DNA of 64,000 nt from Atriophallophorus winterbourni (lineage: Eukaryota > Platyhelminthes > Trematoda > Plagiorchiida > Microphallidae), in NCBI GenBank assembly GCA_013407085.1, contig JACCGJ010001363.1, forward strand, positions 62,001-126,000, written 5' to 3'. The notes under the pieces were generated by a model. The model saw only the letters and a program-made list of their open reading frames with translations. It ran no database searches and had not been told where the DNA came from. How positions within the stretch are numbered: position 1 is the first letter of the stretch; the number at the start of each line of letters is the position of its first letter. The position numbers and the translations under genes were made by a program. Positions 30,401 through 37,212 of the stretch are shown here, in pieces.

Positions 30401-32415
30401 ACATAAAAAACAATAATTTTTACGAAAAATCGGCAGTGAGCCTTACATTCCGGTGCGCCTTATGTATGAATAGTGAATGTTCAAGGTGAACATTCACTAT
30501 TCATACATAAGGCGCACCGGAATGTAAGGCTCACTGTCGATTTTTCGTAAAAATTATTGTTTTTATGTGCGCCTTATAGTCCGAAAAATACGGTAATCTG
30601 TGTTCGTGTAGCGATCCTTTCGCGGTTGTCTGGAATAAACAGTTCTTATGCTAAAATGCTTTACTTATATTGGTACATTTGTTCTAATTAACTTTCTATA
30701 TAAACAAAAAAGCTCATTTGCATGATTCGTATTGAATTCTTTTCAAAATTACGTTTCATCGATTGACAGACCACTAATAATGGCTTCATACCTTGTGACG
30801 TATAAAGTAGCTAAATCCAAGAAAACCCCTTCACTTCTAGAAGAGGTGATTAAGCCATGTGTATTGGAAATGGCGTAAATCATGTATTATAATGGACGTG
30901 AGAGCATTTTGAATTTTCTTAGGGATGTTGGGGATTGAAAAGGTTGGGAACCACTGACCAAGACAAACAGTGACTCAGCTGAAAACGCTATCTTAATAAT
31001 CAAGGAGCGCTTGTATGCCACTGTTAGATAAGGCTGGTACGACCAACTTGTTCAATCACATGTGTCCAAACACATGTTTAATGGGGTTAAACCCATAACC
31101 ATGAAACAAAATATTCATCTGCATGCTTTTCCGTCACACACAGATCATGATCTTACTGTTCCTACCTGATGACTGCAAACAGCACGAATCCGGTCGTGGG
31201 GTGTTTGTGACGGAAAAGCATGCAAATGAATATTTTGTTTCATGGTTACGGGTTTAACCCCATTTAACATGTGGTTGAACAGGTTGGTCGTACCAGCCTT
31301 ATCCAACAGTGGCATACAAGCGCTCCTTGTTTACCATTTCTTCACTGTTTCAAGCGCATGCGGATCCTGATCTTACTGTCCCTACCTGATGGGTGCAGAC
31401 AGCGCGAAACCGGTCGTGGGGTGTGTGTAACGGAAAAGCATGCAACTGAATATTCTATCTTGTTAAGTTTGCTGCTACAACAGTGTGTTTTTATCAGCAG
31501 GAAACAATGCGATGTTAATGCATGTGATGTTTTCGTAGGTGTCACCGCCTTTCATAGGTTCAAGCTAACCAGGACCTGACGGATTATCCTTCGTTTTTAA
31601 TTTCGCGCGTAAGGCTGTTCGGTAGAAAGTATTGTGGCAACTCAAACTGCCACAATCATTTCATGCTGGTTGGCATGAAATGCATAAATCACAAACGTTG
31701 GTTTTCATCTTTATCGGTGGTGAATACAAGCTATCTGATCTCCCATCACTTGTAAACGGTTGTGCAATAGTTTACCACTTATTTGCTTTAAAACTAACAC
31801 CGTGCTAAATTAATCTGTCACCGGCAGTGAACTGCATACGGAAACGCGCCATTTTCCGTTCTCATATCTATATAATTTAACCCACGTACAGTCTGTGACT
31901 GCGGCACTTTGCTTGCGTTAGACTTGTGATTTCATGCATACATACACTACTTCTCCTTACCAAATTTTTTTTCTCATTTAAGTAGTAAGTAAGTAAGTAA
32001 GTAACTTCTATTCTCACTACCTCTTGCGCTCTATAATGCTGCTGGTAAAATTGTTGAATTCTTCGCGCCTGATTTCTCACTTGCGTGATTTATTATTTAG
32101 AATACTATTGAAAAATGTGTACTTGACCATTGTTTCCGTCAGGTTATCGAGGGCGCTGGTCATCAGGTTTATGCCCAGGCTGCCGATGAGTTCAATGCAT
32201 GTGTCAACGAAGTCGCCGCTCGCGTTGACGCAGGTGAGTTGTTCGGTCCCGGAGACGCAACGTCACCACTCGAAGGTCACACTCGGCGACCGTCAAAAGA
32301 TCAGGCGCCAAAAAAGCGTCGTTCGGTAACTTCCAGACCACGTATTCAGGGAGTTTCATCGGTTATCAAGCAATCAGAAAACGATCCCGATGCAACAGAT
32401 GAAACATCTTCGTGA
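21039..32415 (+). CDS. ABHD5: ABHD4/ABHD5-type alpha/beta hydrolase gene (five exons seen, N-terminus missing)
   Basis: Exons read by eye: 21039-21435, 26113-26344, 27527-27591 (possibly longer, see entry), 29207-29393 and 32143-32415. Joined phases agree at all four junctions. The translation follows vertebrate ABHD5/ABHD4 from the strand before the oxyanion loop to the C-terminus. The triad is visible: Ser in GHSLGG (exon 1), Asp in 'FGSRSWMD' (exon 4) and His in GAGH (exon 5). Vertebrate ABHD5 has Asn in place of this Ser and acts as a lipase coactivator, while ABHD4 keeps Ser and is a lipase; this protein looks catalytically competent. The family's HX4D motif is lost (HQVYAQ). It would act at lipid droplets or ER membranes. 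A missing first exon is likely. Confidence 0.85.
21436..22262 (+). other. Intron sequence, no feature seen
   Basis: First part of the 4.7 kb intron. Short frames only. Confidence 0.5.
22263..22485 (+). mobile_element. SINE-like repeat, longest copy, with (ATAC)n tail
   Basis: The unit begins near GGCTAACACCGTGCTAAATT and runs through GTGAGCTGCATGCTGAAAC, TCATATCTGTCTAGGCC, TGCAGTCTCTGACTGTACGG and GGCTTGTGCTTTC into (ATAC)n. The same blocks in the same order occur at 29.5, 31.8 and, on the other strand, 38.8 and 42.4 kb. I find no clear A and B boxes, so the promoter type is open. Confidence 0.75.
22452..22485. repeat. (ATAC)n microsatellite
   Basis: About eight ATAC units at the end of the SINE-like copy, likely its 3' tail. 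Confidence 0.85.
22489..22834 (+). mobile_element. RTE-type RT fragment inside the hydrolase intron
   Basis: The plus strand reads 'WLRRLTSHRQSQIREQQGGF', 'RPGRGCVDHIFTLRQILELR', 'IAIFSDFNRAFDSVDRNVL' and 'GVPQKYVNILRTL', the RT fingers and first palm motif of platyhelminth RTE elements. It lacks the FADD half and is bounded by the (ATAC)n tail on one side. Confidence 0.85.
23064..24539 (-). CDS. LINE-B reverse transcriptase, open reading frame
   Basis: Open for 491 codons. Motifs in order: 'GSPGIDNIHANIL', 'PIYKGGKRNDPLNYRPIALL', 'EAQHGFRKKRSCLTNLLLA', 'VDVIYIDFSKAFDRVNHEIL', 'GVPQGSVLGPLLFLIYINDL', catalytic 'VLIFADDAKLW', 'EKDLGVIIQSDLG', 'RPHVEYAIPAWDPWLKKDIL', 'LLETPQRRATKLVLGLS', and the CR1 C-terminal domain to the stop at 23064. 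All RT catalytic aspartates are present. The Met at 24539 is only where the frame opens; true coding continues upstream in another frame. Confidence 0.9.
   Translation of the reverse strand: MTMKRTGSPGIDNIHANILHNLSSELAIPTSDVFTMMFEQSFVPETWKTALISPIYKGGKRNDPLNYRPIALLPVLSKVMESIIADALRNHFEINNLISEAQHGFRKKRSCLTNLLLAKESWSELLDAGHSVDVIYIDFSKAFDRVNHEILSSKLLTYGVQGKLHAWIKEWLISREMYVRVKNELSESIKVARGVPQGSVLGPLLFLIYINDLPTVLQSSVLIFADDAKLWRKIDSTDDTQNLQRDLDMIHTWSIDNEMPLNASKCSLLSLNSKSSKEYYLGRTVIKPASSEKDLGVIIQSDLGNSMQCRLAACKAENNLGLLKRVLGSFDPNIACKLISTYIRPHVEYAIPAWDPWLKKDILLLETPQRRATKLVLGLSNYPYETRLKLLNLHSAEYRRKRGALIFIWTVLNQTNHPCGHLFHLSHNTHLRGHQLKLYQQHSRLNCRKYAFSVRNVQLWNSLPTHVVQSGTVEVFKKSLDIHMEKYVFYV
24539..25150 (-). 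pseudogene. LINE-B region between endonuclease and RT (frameshifted)
   Basis: A 203-codon minus-strand frame with 'KKPLRSSTRKWMCKRDNAWS' and 'RNVKMGIPPLVSG' covers the usual stretch before the RT. It goes out of frame at a run of C on the minus strand near 24560-24575. One base change there would join it to the RT frame, so the break is probably recent. No endonuclease upstream, so the copy is truncated near 25198. Confidence 0.85.
25199..26112 (+). other. Intron sequence, no feature seen
   Basis: Rest of the 4.7 kb hydrolase intron. Short frames only. Confidence 0.5.
26113..26344 (+). CDS. ABHD5: Hydrolase exon with the VDPWGF segment
   Basis: Acceptor CTGTTCAG and donor GTGAGT. It codes 'VAHLILVDPWGFNEAPVEQ', 'FRAIRGYLSWSSPLAILRAL', 'GPLGRSAIHRVRGDLRSTF' and ends with SGE at phase 0. 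It matches the cap-domain start of ABHD5 (LVEPWGF...GPFGLSLVQRLRPDF). Confidence 0.9.
26345..27374 (+). other. Intron; holds a short shared repeat motif
   Basis: Contains GATGACCAAAGTAATGTGTTGCTC (27078-27101; written here as one 24-base site shared with 46.66, 48.42 and 48.63 kb in part), followed by GTGAGCAACAC, which pairs with it as a small hairpin. Otherwise nothing recognised. Confidence 0.5.
27527..27591 (+). CDS. ABHD5: Hydrolase exon with YIYH motif (5' boundary uncertain)
   Basis: The in-frame part codes 'VDDLDGTAALDYIYHINVQT', matching ABHD5 '...DDTVTEYIYHCNVQTPSGE'. It ends at donor GTACTG with a split Ser codon. The acceptor GCAAAAG before 27527 keeps phase 0 but has a poor pyrimidine tract. 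A much better acceptor (TTTACCGATCTAG, start 27375) would add an acidic, Ser-rich stretch but runs in another frame, reconciled only by a one-base change near 27420. Confidence 0.7.
27592..29206 (+). other. Intron sequence, no feature seen
   Basis: Third large intron of the hydrolase gene. No repeat or ORF that I recognise. Confidence 0.45.
29207..29393 (+). CDS. ABHD5: Hydrolase exon with acid residue
   Basis: Acceptor AATCCTCAG, donor GTAAGT. It codes 'GEVAFKTLCSPLPWARYPML', 'QRVDRLDRAVPMTFIFGSRS' and WMDISSG, matching ABHD5 'GETAF...GWAKRPMLQRI...VIFGARSCIDGNSG'. The Asp after WM aligns with the catalytic acid. Confidence 0.9.
29475..29625 (+). mobile_element. SINE-like repeat copy
   Basis: Shows TCTATTTCTATTT, CTCATATCTGTCTAGGC, GCAGTCTCTGACTGTGCGG and GGATCAGGCTTGTGCTTTCA in the order of the 22.3 kb copy. 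The left part is truncated. Confidence 0.75.
30376..30593. mobile_element. Near-perfect hairpin MITE flanked by TA
   Basis: 218 bp made of two inverted arms of about 107 bp around AGG at 30484-30486. The outer end reads CCGTATTTTTCGGACTATAA and the other end is its complement. I count one substitution and one A-run length difference between the arms. TA stands on both sides (30374-30375, 30594-30595), as for Tc1/mariner-superfamily insertions. No coding capacity. It lies in the fourth intron of the hydrolase gene. Confidence 0.85.
31158..31204 (+). ncRNA. Hammerhead ribozyme-like core 1a
   Basis: Order: CCUAC, CUGAUGA, stem II CUGC/GCA(C) with loop AAACA, GAAU in place of GAAA, CCGGUC, then GUGGGG. 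Stem I pairs CCUAC with GUGGG. Only the base after GAA departs from the hammerhead consensus, in the pair that closes stem III. Confidence 0.6.
31378..31424 (+). ncRNA. Hammerhead ribozyme-like core 1b
   Basis: Order: UCCCUAC, CUGAUGG, stem II GUGC/GCGC with loop AGACA, GAAA, CCGGUC, GUGGGG. Stem I pairs CCCUAC with GUGGGG (one G.U). The last A of CUGAUGA is G, which should abolish cleavage. Stem III is only the CCGG palindrome, the minimal type that in known small hammerheads works as a dimer. Confidence 0.65.
31795..31960 (+). mobile_element. SINE-like repeat copy
   Basis: CTAACACCGTGCTAAATTAA starts it and TGATTTCATGCATACATACA ends it, with the central GTACAGTCTGTGACTGCGG. More diverged than the 22.3 kb copy but the same block order. 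Confidence 0.7.
31984..32005. repeat. (TAAG)n microsatellite
   Basis: Five TAAG-type units. RTE elements end in such tails (compare 12109-12122), but no RTE coding sequence adjoins it. Confidence 0.7.
32143..32415 (+). CDS. ABHD5: Hydrolase last exon with catalytic His and basic tail
   Basis: Acceptor TTTCCGTCAG. It codes 'VIEGAGHQVYAQAADEFNA', then an open tail of about 60 residues with 'PKKRRSVTSRPR', ending at TGA 32413-32415. Vertebrate homologues end near 'RVDA'. A strong donor-like CAG/GTGAGT at 32233-32239 suggests the tail may be intron in some or all transcripts. The HX4D motif reads HQVYAQ, without Asp. Confidence 0.8.
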   Translation, partial: VIEGAGHQVYAQAADEFNACVNEVAARVDAGELFGPGDATSPLEGHTRRPSKDQAPKKRRSVTSRPRIQGVSSVIKQSENDPDATDETSS

Positions 32416-33135
32416 CACGTTCCAGTGTTCCTTCCTCAAACTGGGCTTCCTAGACGAGTTTTGTCTATCTTGATTACGGCTTACCCAGCATTTTACTTCC
32501 AAAACTAATTCATTTGCTCATCTACGTATTTTTGTCTAATCAGAACTATAAAATACTCCTCGTTTGCTTTTTGTTATTCCACTACACCGTTTGATTTCGA
32601 CCATGCTACTGTTACTAACTGCATGAAGATGATTGAGATTTAAGAGTGTTTGCGACAACCAGCTGTAGACAATGCTTTCGAGAATAGCTAACTCTGTTTC
32701 CTACAGGTCAGTTCAATATACCTAACCGGTGCGTACTTAATTGAGATGACTGCTGTCTCTCAGTTCCGTTTACAAACTTCTCCATATCTGGCTAGCTTGG
32801 GCGACTGAAGTGTGACACCTAATCAAACGGTGAGCATCTGTGACATGTACAGCGACGCAATCTCTCTTTTACCGTATTTTCTGTTGCCAGTGAAACTCGG
32901 ATTACACCTTAGCTATGGCTTGTCCTACGCATCTCCATGGGCCCCATTTATCGTTTGTGGTTCTAATTGGGATCGGGCGTTATTTTTCCCTCCAGTATTG
33001 TCGATGTGTCCTTCCGAAATTTAGGCGAGCCTTTCAAACGTATTCGCTTTTTAAGTATAGGTTACCATGGTATTTGAAAATATTCGAGACCGATCAGGAG
33101 TCCATAATCATGAAAATAAAGTTTGCAATGAATCG
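32416..33135. other. Intergenic, no gene seen
   Basis: Presumed 3' UTR and flank of the hydrolase gene. Short frames only; no clear polyA signal chosen. Confidence 0.4.
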
Positions 33136-33137
33136 GT

Positions 33138-33200
33138 TATAGCAAGTTTTTTGGTAACGTTTCGCTTCTGAACACAGAAGCTTCGTCAGATCATGGCTAT
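33138..33200 (-). ncRNA. Hammerhead-like motif of Penelope element 1
   Basis: On the minus strand: CUGACGA, then A plus a strong stem II (GCUUCUG/CAGAAGC, loop UGUU), GAAAC, GUU. A distal stem I pair AUAGC/GCUAU (33196-33200 with 33139-33143) encloses internal loops. The extra A between the core and stem II departs from consensus. Hammerheads in the terminal repeats of Penelope-like elements are published; this copy fits that position. Confidence 0.55.
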
Positions 33201-33377
33201 CGGTACGAAGAGTATTCAGGTTTAAATGGCATTTTCATGACCAATCCTGTGTTCTCTAAGATACGCTGGCGAGATCAAGACAATTGATCACACCCCCTAA
33301 TTGCTGTGTTCATCCCTAATTGTTTATTAAGTGTACAGGTATGAACAGCGTCTGCTGCCACACTGCTTACGTAATCA

Positions 33378-33953
33378 TTAGGTGTTCTTTGCGTTAATCC
33401 TTATCCGCTGCAGAACCGAACGCCAGATTGTTGAGATATCCGTCCCATCCACCTTGTTCACCGCATTCGCCCCAGCCTTTGTTATTTCAACAGCCTCGGC
33501 ATGAAGTCTTTCCCTATAAGATTTCACACCCCGTCTTATCACTTTCACGTTATCAAGATCTACGCTGTGTCCAGTGTCTAGCACGTGTTCAGCTAGGGCA
33601 GAATCCCGAATCAGTGATTGATATTCACTGGGATTGCGGGGTCGCTTTCCCACTCGTTTCCTGTGTTCGTTTACCCTAGTGCAGAGTTCTCTAGACGTTT
33701 GCCCAATGTAAACACCCGCGCAACCCTTGCAGTTGATTTTGTAGATGCAGTTCGTCGCACAACCTAAAGGAGTCTTATCTTTGAGATGCATTAATACGGA
33801 GCGGAGAGTTCTACCTGCCTTATATGTTACTCTAATACCTGCGCTATTTAAGATTCGACTTATTCCTTCGGAGGCGCTTTTGACATACGGTAGAGATACC
33901 GTAGCTCGCCAAACTTTTTCCGTCTTCGGTTGCGGATGTTTAACTCGGTTCAA
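33378..33953 (-). CDS. GIY-YIG endonuclease domain of Penelope element 1
   Basis: An open frame of 191 codons. The GIY-YIG core appears as 'IYKINCKGCAGVYIGQTSRE', followed by 'LCTRVNEHRKRVGKRP' (conserved Arg), 'SALAEHVLDTGHSVDLDN' and the Glu in 'SYRERLHAEAVEITKAG'. These are the elements of the single-strand nicking endonuclease fused to Penelope RT. It is cut from the RT by frameshifts at 33950-34085. Confidence 0.85.
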   Translation of the reverse strand: MNRVKHPQPKTEKVWRATVSLPYVKSASEGISRILNSAGIRVTYKAGRTLRSVLMHLKDKTPLGCATNCIYKINCKGCAGVYIGQTSRELCTRVNEHRKRVGKRPRNPSEYQSLIRDSALAEHVLDTGHSVDLDNVKVIRRGVKSYRERLHAEAVEITKAGANAVNKVDGTDISTIWRSVLQRIRINAKNT

Positions 33954-34082
33954 TTGGCGCTTAATTGAGCTCTTTAGGTAACCGTGATCTAAAAGTCGAC
34001 GACTGACTTGATGAGCTCGTTTCTTATCGGCATCATCGCTTCAGAGATGGTTAAACTTGTAGAACAGCGATTTCTTTACGGA

Positions 34083-34572
34083 CTAAAATACCCTTTTATG
34101 ATGCGCAGATGTGAATCTCATAATGGTATGTGTGTCGATTGGCTTACGATATACCGTCGTTCTTATCTTGCCGTTGTCTTTTTGCGCGAGACAGTCCAAG
34201 AACGGAAGTGTCCCTTCCGTAGAATTGGTTTCTTTTGTGACCTGGATTTTCGGATTCAAATTATTGAGATAACTATGAAATGGTTCTAGTCTGTTACGCT
34301 TTATGATGACGAATGTATCGTCGACATAGCGCCAACATATCTTTGGTTTCAAAGCTTCGTTTCTCAAAGCTCTCTTCGAAGTGCTTCAAGTACATATTCA
34401 CCAGCACTGGGGAAATAGGTGAGGCCATCGCTAAACCATCGTTTTGCTTGTATAGCTGTTCATTAAATAAGAAGTGGTTCATATTTAGACAAATTGTTAC
34501 ACCGTTGATGATTTGTTGTACACTCAAGTTTGTACGGTTACCATGGGTTACCATATTTTTTCTCTTTGCCAA
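34083..34572 (-). pseudogene. Penelope element 1 RT palm and thumb fragments
   Basis: Frame 34572-34294 reads 'VQQIINGVTICLNMNHFLFN', 'GLAMASPISPVLVNMYLKHF'. Frame 34367-34083 overlaps and reads 'CWRYVDDTFVIIK' with the catalytic YVDD, then 'LPFLDCLAQKDNGKIRTTVY'. A frameshift near 34340 separates palm halves. Upstream, 34700-34600 adds 'LLHQALNAYVCRT' in a third frame. Confidence 0.8.
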
Positions 34573-34999
34573 GTCTCTAAGAACCGTTTGACCAGAGCTT
34601 TTCCGGTCGCATTGTCATGTAGCGATACAGATGATTTGCTCTCATTCACTGCGTTGGGTGTTCGACATACGTAAGCATTTAGCGCTTGATGAAGCAAGGC
34701 TATCTATCCGTTTTCACTTTTAGCTTCAGTATTCTGTTAAACGTGTTTCCCAGGCGCTTTCCTTCCTACGTTTTCCACGTAAGAGCTGTTCTCTCTGGTC
34801 AATCCAACAGCATCGCCGAACTAGCCTTTTTTAACGGACTCTTGCGTGGTTCTTGATGTTCACAGTCTACGGATCCCCAGTGTTATTCTAAGGTATATAG
34901 ATACATGGAGCCGTTGGACGATGGCACCACGCAAACTCACATCTTTCGAACCCTCCCTACCTTAGGCTTGATCATTCTGTTCAATGTTTTAACGATGTC

Positions 35000-35470
35000 A
35001 CATCGATTTCTGAGCTTTTTTCAAGCGTCCAAGCACTTTGCGTGCTAGCCTAATAGTGTGTGTAGCATCTATATCAGCTATCTCAGGTGTTGATGACATC
35101 CCAGGTAACAGAATCTGGCAAAGTTAACTAAATCGATGGCTGCATTTTTCTTTGTTGATCTAGTCTTTTTGCGTATCTTCGACGGTGTGAATGGAAAGTG
35201 ACTGGTCTCTAGCTCGCACTCAGCTTGCCATTTGATGCTTAACCTTTTGATGTTGGTTTTTCGTCACTTGATCAGGAATTTTATTTGTGGCATTGAGCAT
35301 TCTGTGTTTCATTTCGCTGATTTGTGACCCCTTGCATAATTTGCAATTCAAGTCATTATATGAGTTCCCCTTTATTTTTGGTTGACTTCATCTCCACAAA
35401 TGAGTGCTTCCGTAGCTTCTAGTGCGCTCCACGTTTTACGCTATCAAAAGCTTTTCTGGGGTTAAAGTAA
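35000..35470. other. Unassigned between two Penelope elements
   Basis: No readable motif on either strand. It may be the decayed N-terminus of element 1 or the terminal region of element 2. Confidence 0.35.
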
Positions 35471-35597
35471 AACATGAATGAATTCAAAAATCAATATTTG
35501 AAGGCATTTCCATTTCATAACCGTTTTACCATCTTCGAGCTGTCCATAGGTAAGATCTGCGTGTTGTTCAGATGGCGTTCGCCGAGCTTGTGTAGTT

Positions 35598-35645
35598 GTT
35601 GGTGGACGTTTCGTCATCAAGCTAGATCACATCATCAGCAGAACT
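35598..35645 (-). ncRNA. Hammerhead-like motif of Penelope element 2
   Basis: On the minus strand: GUUCUG, CUGAUGA, then UGUGAUCUAGCUUGAUGA (stem II with AUC/GAU), CGAAAC, GUC, CACC. Both conserved boxes and the GUC triplet are present with a one-pair stem III, the minimal type described for Penelope hammerheads. Stem II pairing is weak, so activity is doubtful. Confidence 0.5.
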
Positions 35646-35709
35646 TCTTACGAAGTGACTTGAAATTGTTATCTATTCGTTTTTATAAGGTCCGTCTGTC
35701 CGTTCGCCA

Positions 35710-36489
35710 TCACGCCCGTTGGTTGGTGGAATTCATGTGTTGCATTCTTGTCCATCGCGTTTTCATTGGTCCATAGGTTGTAGCCAATTGAAGGTGCTGG
35801 TTAATCGATGTCGTTGTTGAGTGCCACGCTTCGATGAATTCTCGCGCTCGTCGGTTGTTTTCTTTGGCTAAAATCCTCGCGTTGTCCCAATCGAATTGGT
35901 GTCCGAATTGATCAACATGTATTGAAATCAGTGACCTTGGGTCGTGCCTTCGTACAGCTAACCGGTGTTCGTGTATTCTTGTGCTTAGCTTGCGGCCGGT
36001 TTGTCCGATGTAGTTCTTCTCGCAATCTCTGCACGTAATCTTGTAGACAATATTCGATTGTTCTTCTTTCGCAACTTTGTCTTTCATATTGTTGAAGTGG
36101 TTGCGTAATGTTGACACGGGTTTGTGCGCGACCTCTATTCCAAATGGCCGAAGGACCCGAGCTGCGGTTTCTGATATATTCTGCACATACGGAAGAGCGC
36201 GTCTGACTCTGTTTTCATCATCGTTTCTTTGCTGGGTACGGTTGAACTTGTTGCGTAGTACGAAGCTTCTTGGGTATCCATTCTTCTGGAACACTTTGAA
36301 CAGGTATTCTTCTTCTTGTCTTCTCAGTTCCGGCGTGCTGCAATGTGTTGCTGCTCTTTTGAATAGGGTTCTAACGTAGCTGCGTTTATGGCTGGTTGGA
36401 TGCTTGCTGTGATAGTTCAAGATTTGATCTGTGTGCGTATTCTTCCCGTAGACACTGGTTTCCAAATTTCCTTCGCTTGTTCGTCTCAC
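35710..36489 (-). CDS. Penelope element 2 C-terminal part with GIY-YIG endonuclease
   Basis: A 259-codon frame. It begins just after the RT thumb ('VYGKNTHTDQILNYHSKHP'), runs through a linker ('RVRRALPYVQNISETAARVL') and has the endonuclease core 'IVYKITCRDCEKNYIGQTGR', 'LSTRIHEHRLAVRRHDPR', 'HQFDWDNARILAKE' and the Glu in 'RRAREFIEAWHS'. The residues expected for catalysis are present. The true coding start lies upstream in another frame, with a break near 36540. Confidence 0.9.
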   Translation of the reverse strand: MRRTSEGNLETSVYGKNTHTDQILNYHSKHPTSHKRSYVRTLFKRAATHCSTPELRRQEEEYLFKVFQKNGYPRSFVLRNKFNRTQQRNDDENRVRRALPYVQNISETAARVLRPFGIEVAHKPVSTLRNHFNNMKDKVAKEEQSNIVYKITCRDCEKNYIGQTGRKLSTRIHEHRLAVRRHDPRSLISIHVDQFGHQFDWDNARILAKENNRRAREFIEAWHSTTTSINQHLQLATTYGPMKTRWTRMQHMNSTNQRA

Positions 36490-36540
36490 TTGGACCTCCA
36501 GGAATGCCAGGCAGCCGTCAGCTTCAGTTTCTCTGGTAAA

Positions 36541-37212
36541 TTAGATTCCTCTGATTACACAGTTTAGTAGTCGATGTGATTCGTCCAGTTCAGTGCTTTT
36601 TATGATCACAAATGTGTCGTCCACATAGCGGATCCATAACTTTGGCCGTATTATTGGTAGAGCGATTCGTTCCCAACGTTGCATGACTGCTTCGGCAATT
36701 AGGCTGGAAATCGGTGATCCCATTGGTGTTCCTCGAATCTGCTCGTAGATTTTACCATTGAGCTTGAAGTGTGTTTGAAGGCACAGCTCGATCAATTCCA
36801 TCAAACTCTCTCGTGTTAATCGATTTCCGTTGTGGTCAGTTCCTTTTTCATCTAGCAACGCTGATACGATTTGCTTTGCGAGTGTTTGATCGATTGATGT
36901 GAATAACGCCGTTACGTCGAAAGAAACCATTTTTTCATCTTCATCGATCCTCACATTCTTCAATTTCTGGAGAAATTTTTCTGCAGAATTGACGGCGTGT
37001 TCCGAGTCTGTCACCAGATATAACAGTCTTCTTCGCAATTCTTTCGATAACTTGTAATTCGGTCCTCCAGGTAAGGAAACGATCGGGCGTAATGGAATAT
37101 TCTCTTTGTGTATTTTGGGTAATCCGTAGAATCTCGGTATAGTTGAGTCTTCTGGTTTCATTCTTGTTTGTTCCATTCCATTCAGTTGACCCATAAACTT
37201 CAATTTCTTCAA
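36541..37212 (-). CDS. Penelope element 2 reverse transcriptase
   Basis: A 223-codon frame with 'IPRFYGLPKIHKENIPLRPI', 'VSLPGGPNYKLSKEL', 'MVSFDVTALFTSIDQTLA' (first Asp), 'GTPMGSPISSLIAEAVMQRW' and the catalytic 'WIRYVDDTFVIIK'. These are the diagnostic Penelope RT motifs. It stops after 'LLNCVIRGI' by a frameshift before the thumb. Confidence 0.9.
   Translation of the reverse strand: MKKLKFMGQLNGMEQTRMKPEDSTIPRFYGLPKIHKENIPLRPIVSLPGGPNYKLSKELRRRLLYLVTDSEHAVNSAEKFLQKLKNVRIDEDEKMVSFDVTALFTSIDQTLAKQIVSALLDEKGTDHNGNRLTRESLMELIELCLQTHFKLNGKIYEQIRGTPMGSPISSLIAEAVMQRWERIALPIIRPKLWIRYVDDTFVIIKSTELDESHRLLNCVIRGI

Larger units (their letters stand above)
31003..31465 (+). mobile_element. Hammerhead repeat locus 1: tandem units plus inverted arm
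   Basis: Two hammerhead cores on the plus strand (31158-31204 and 31378-31424) lie 220 bp apart measured at the cleavage positions. Between them is TCATGGTTACGGGTTTAACC, which looks like a tRNA T-arm/B box. A third piece, 31003-31137, is the inverted copy of 31207-31328, so the locus also folds back on itself. The unit recurs at 45.6, 48.4 and 49.4 kb. Confidence 0.75.
33135..35000 (-). mobile_element. Penelope-like element 1, minus strand, decayed
   Basis: The minus strand carries RT pieces (about 34700-34083) followed by a GIY-YIG endonuclease (33953-33378) and, beyond it, a hammerhead-like motif (33138-33200). RT then GIY-YIG is specific to Penelope-like elements. The RT N-terminal part upstream of 34700 is scrambled and the 5' boundary is unclear. 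Confidence 0.85.
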
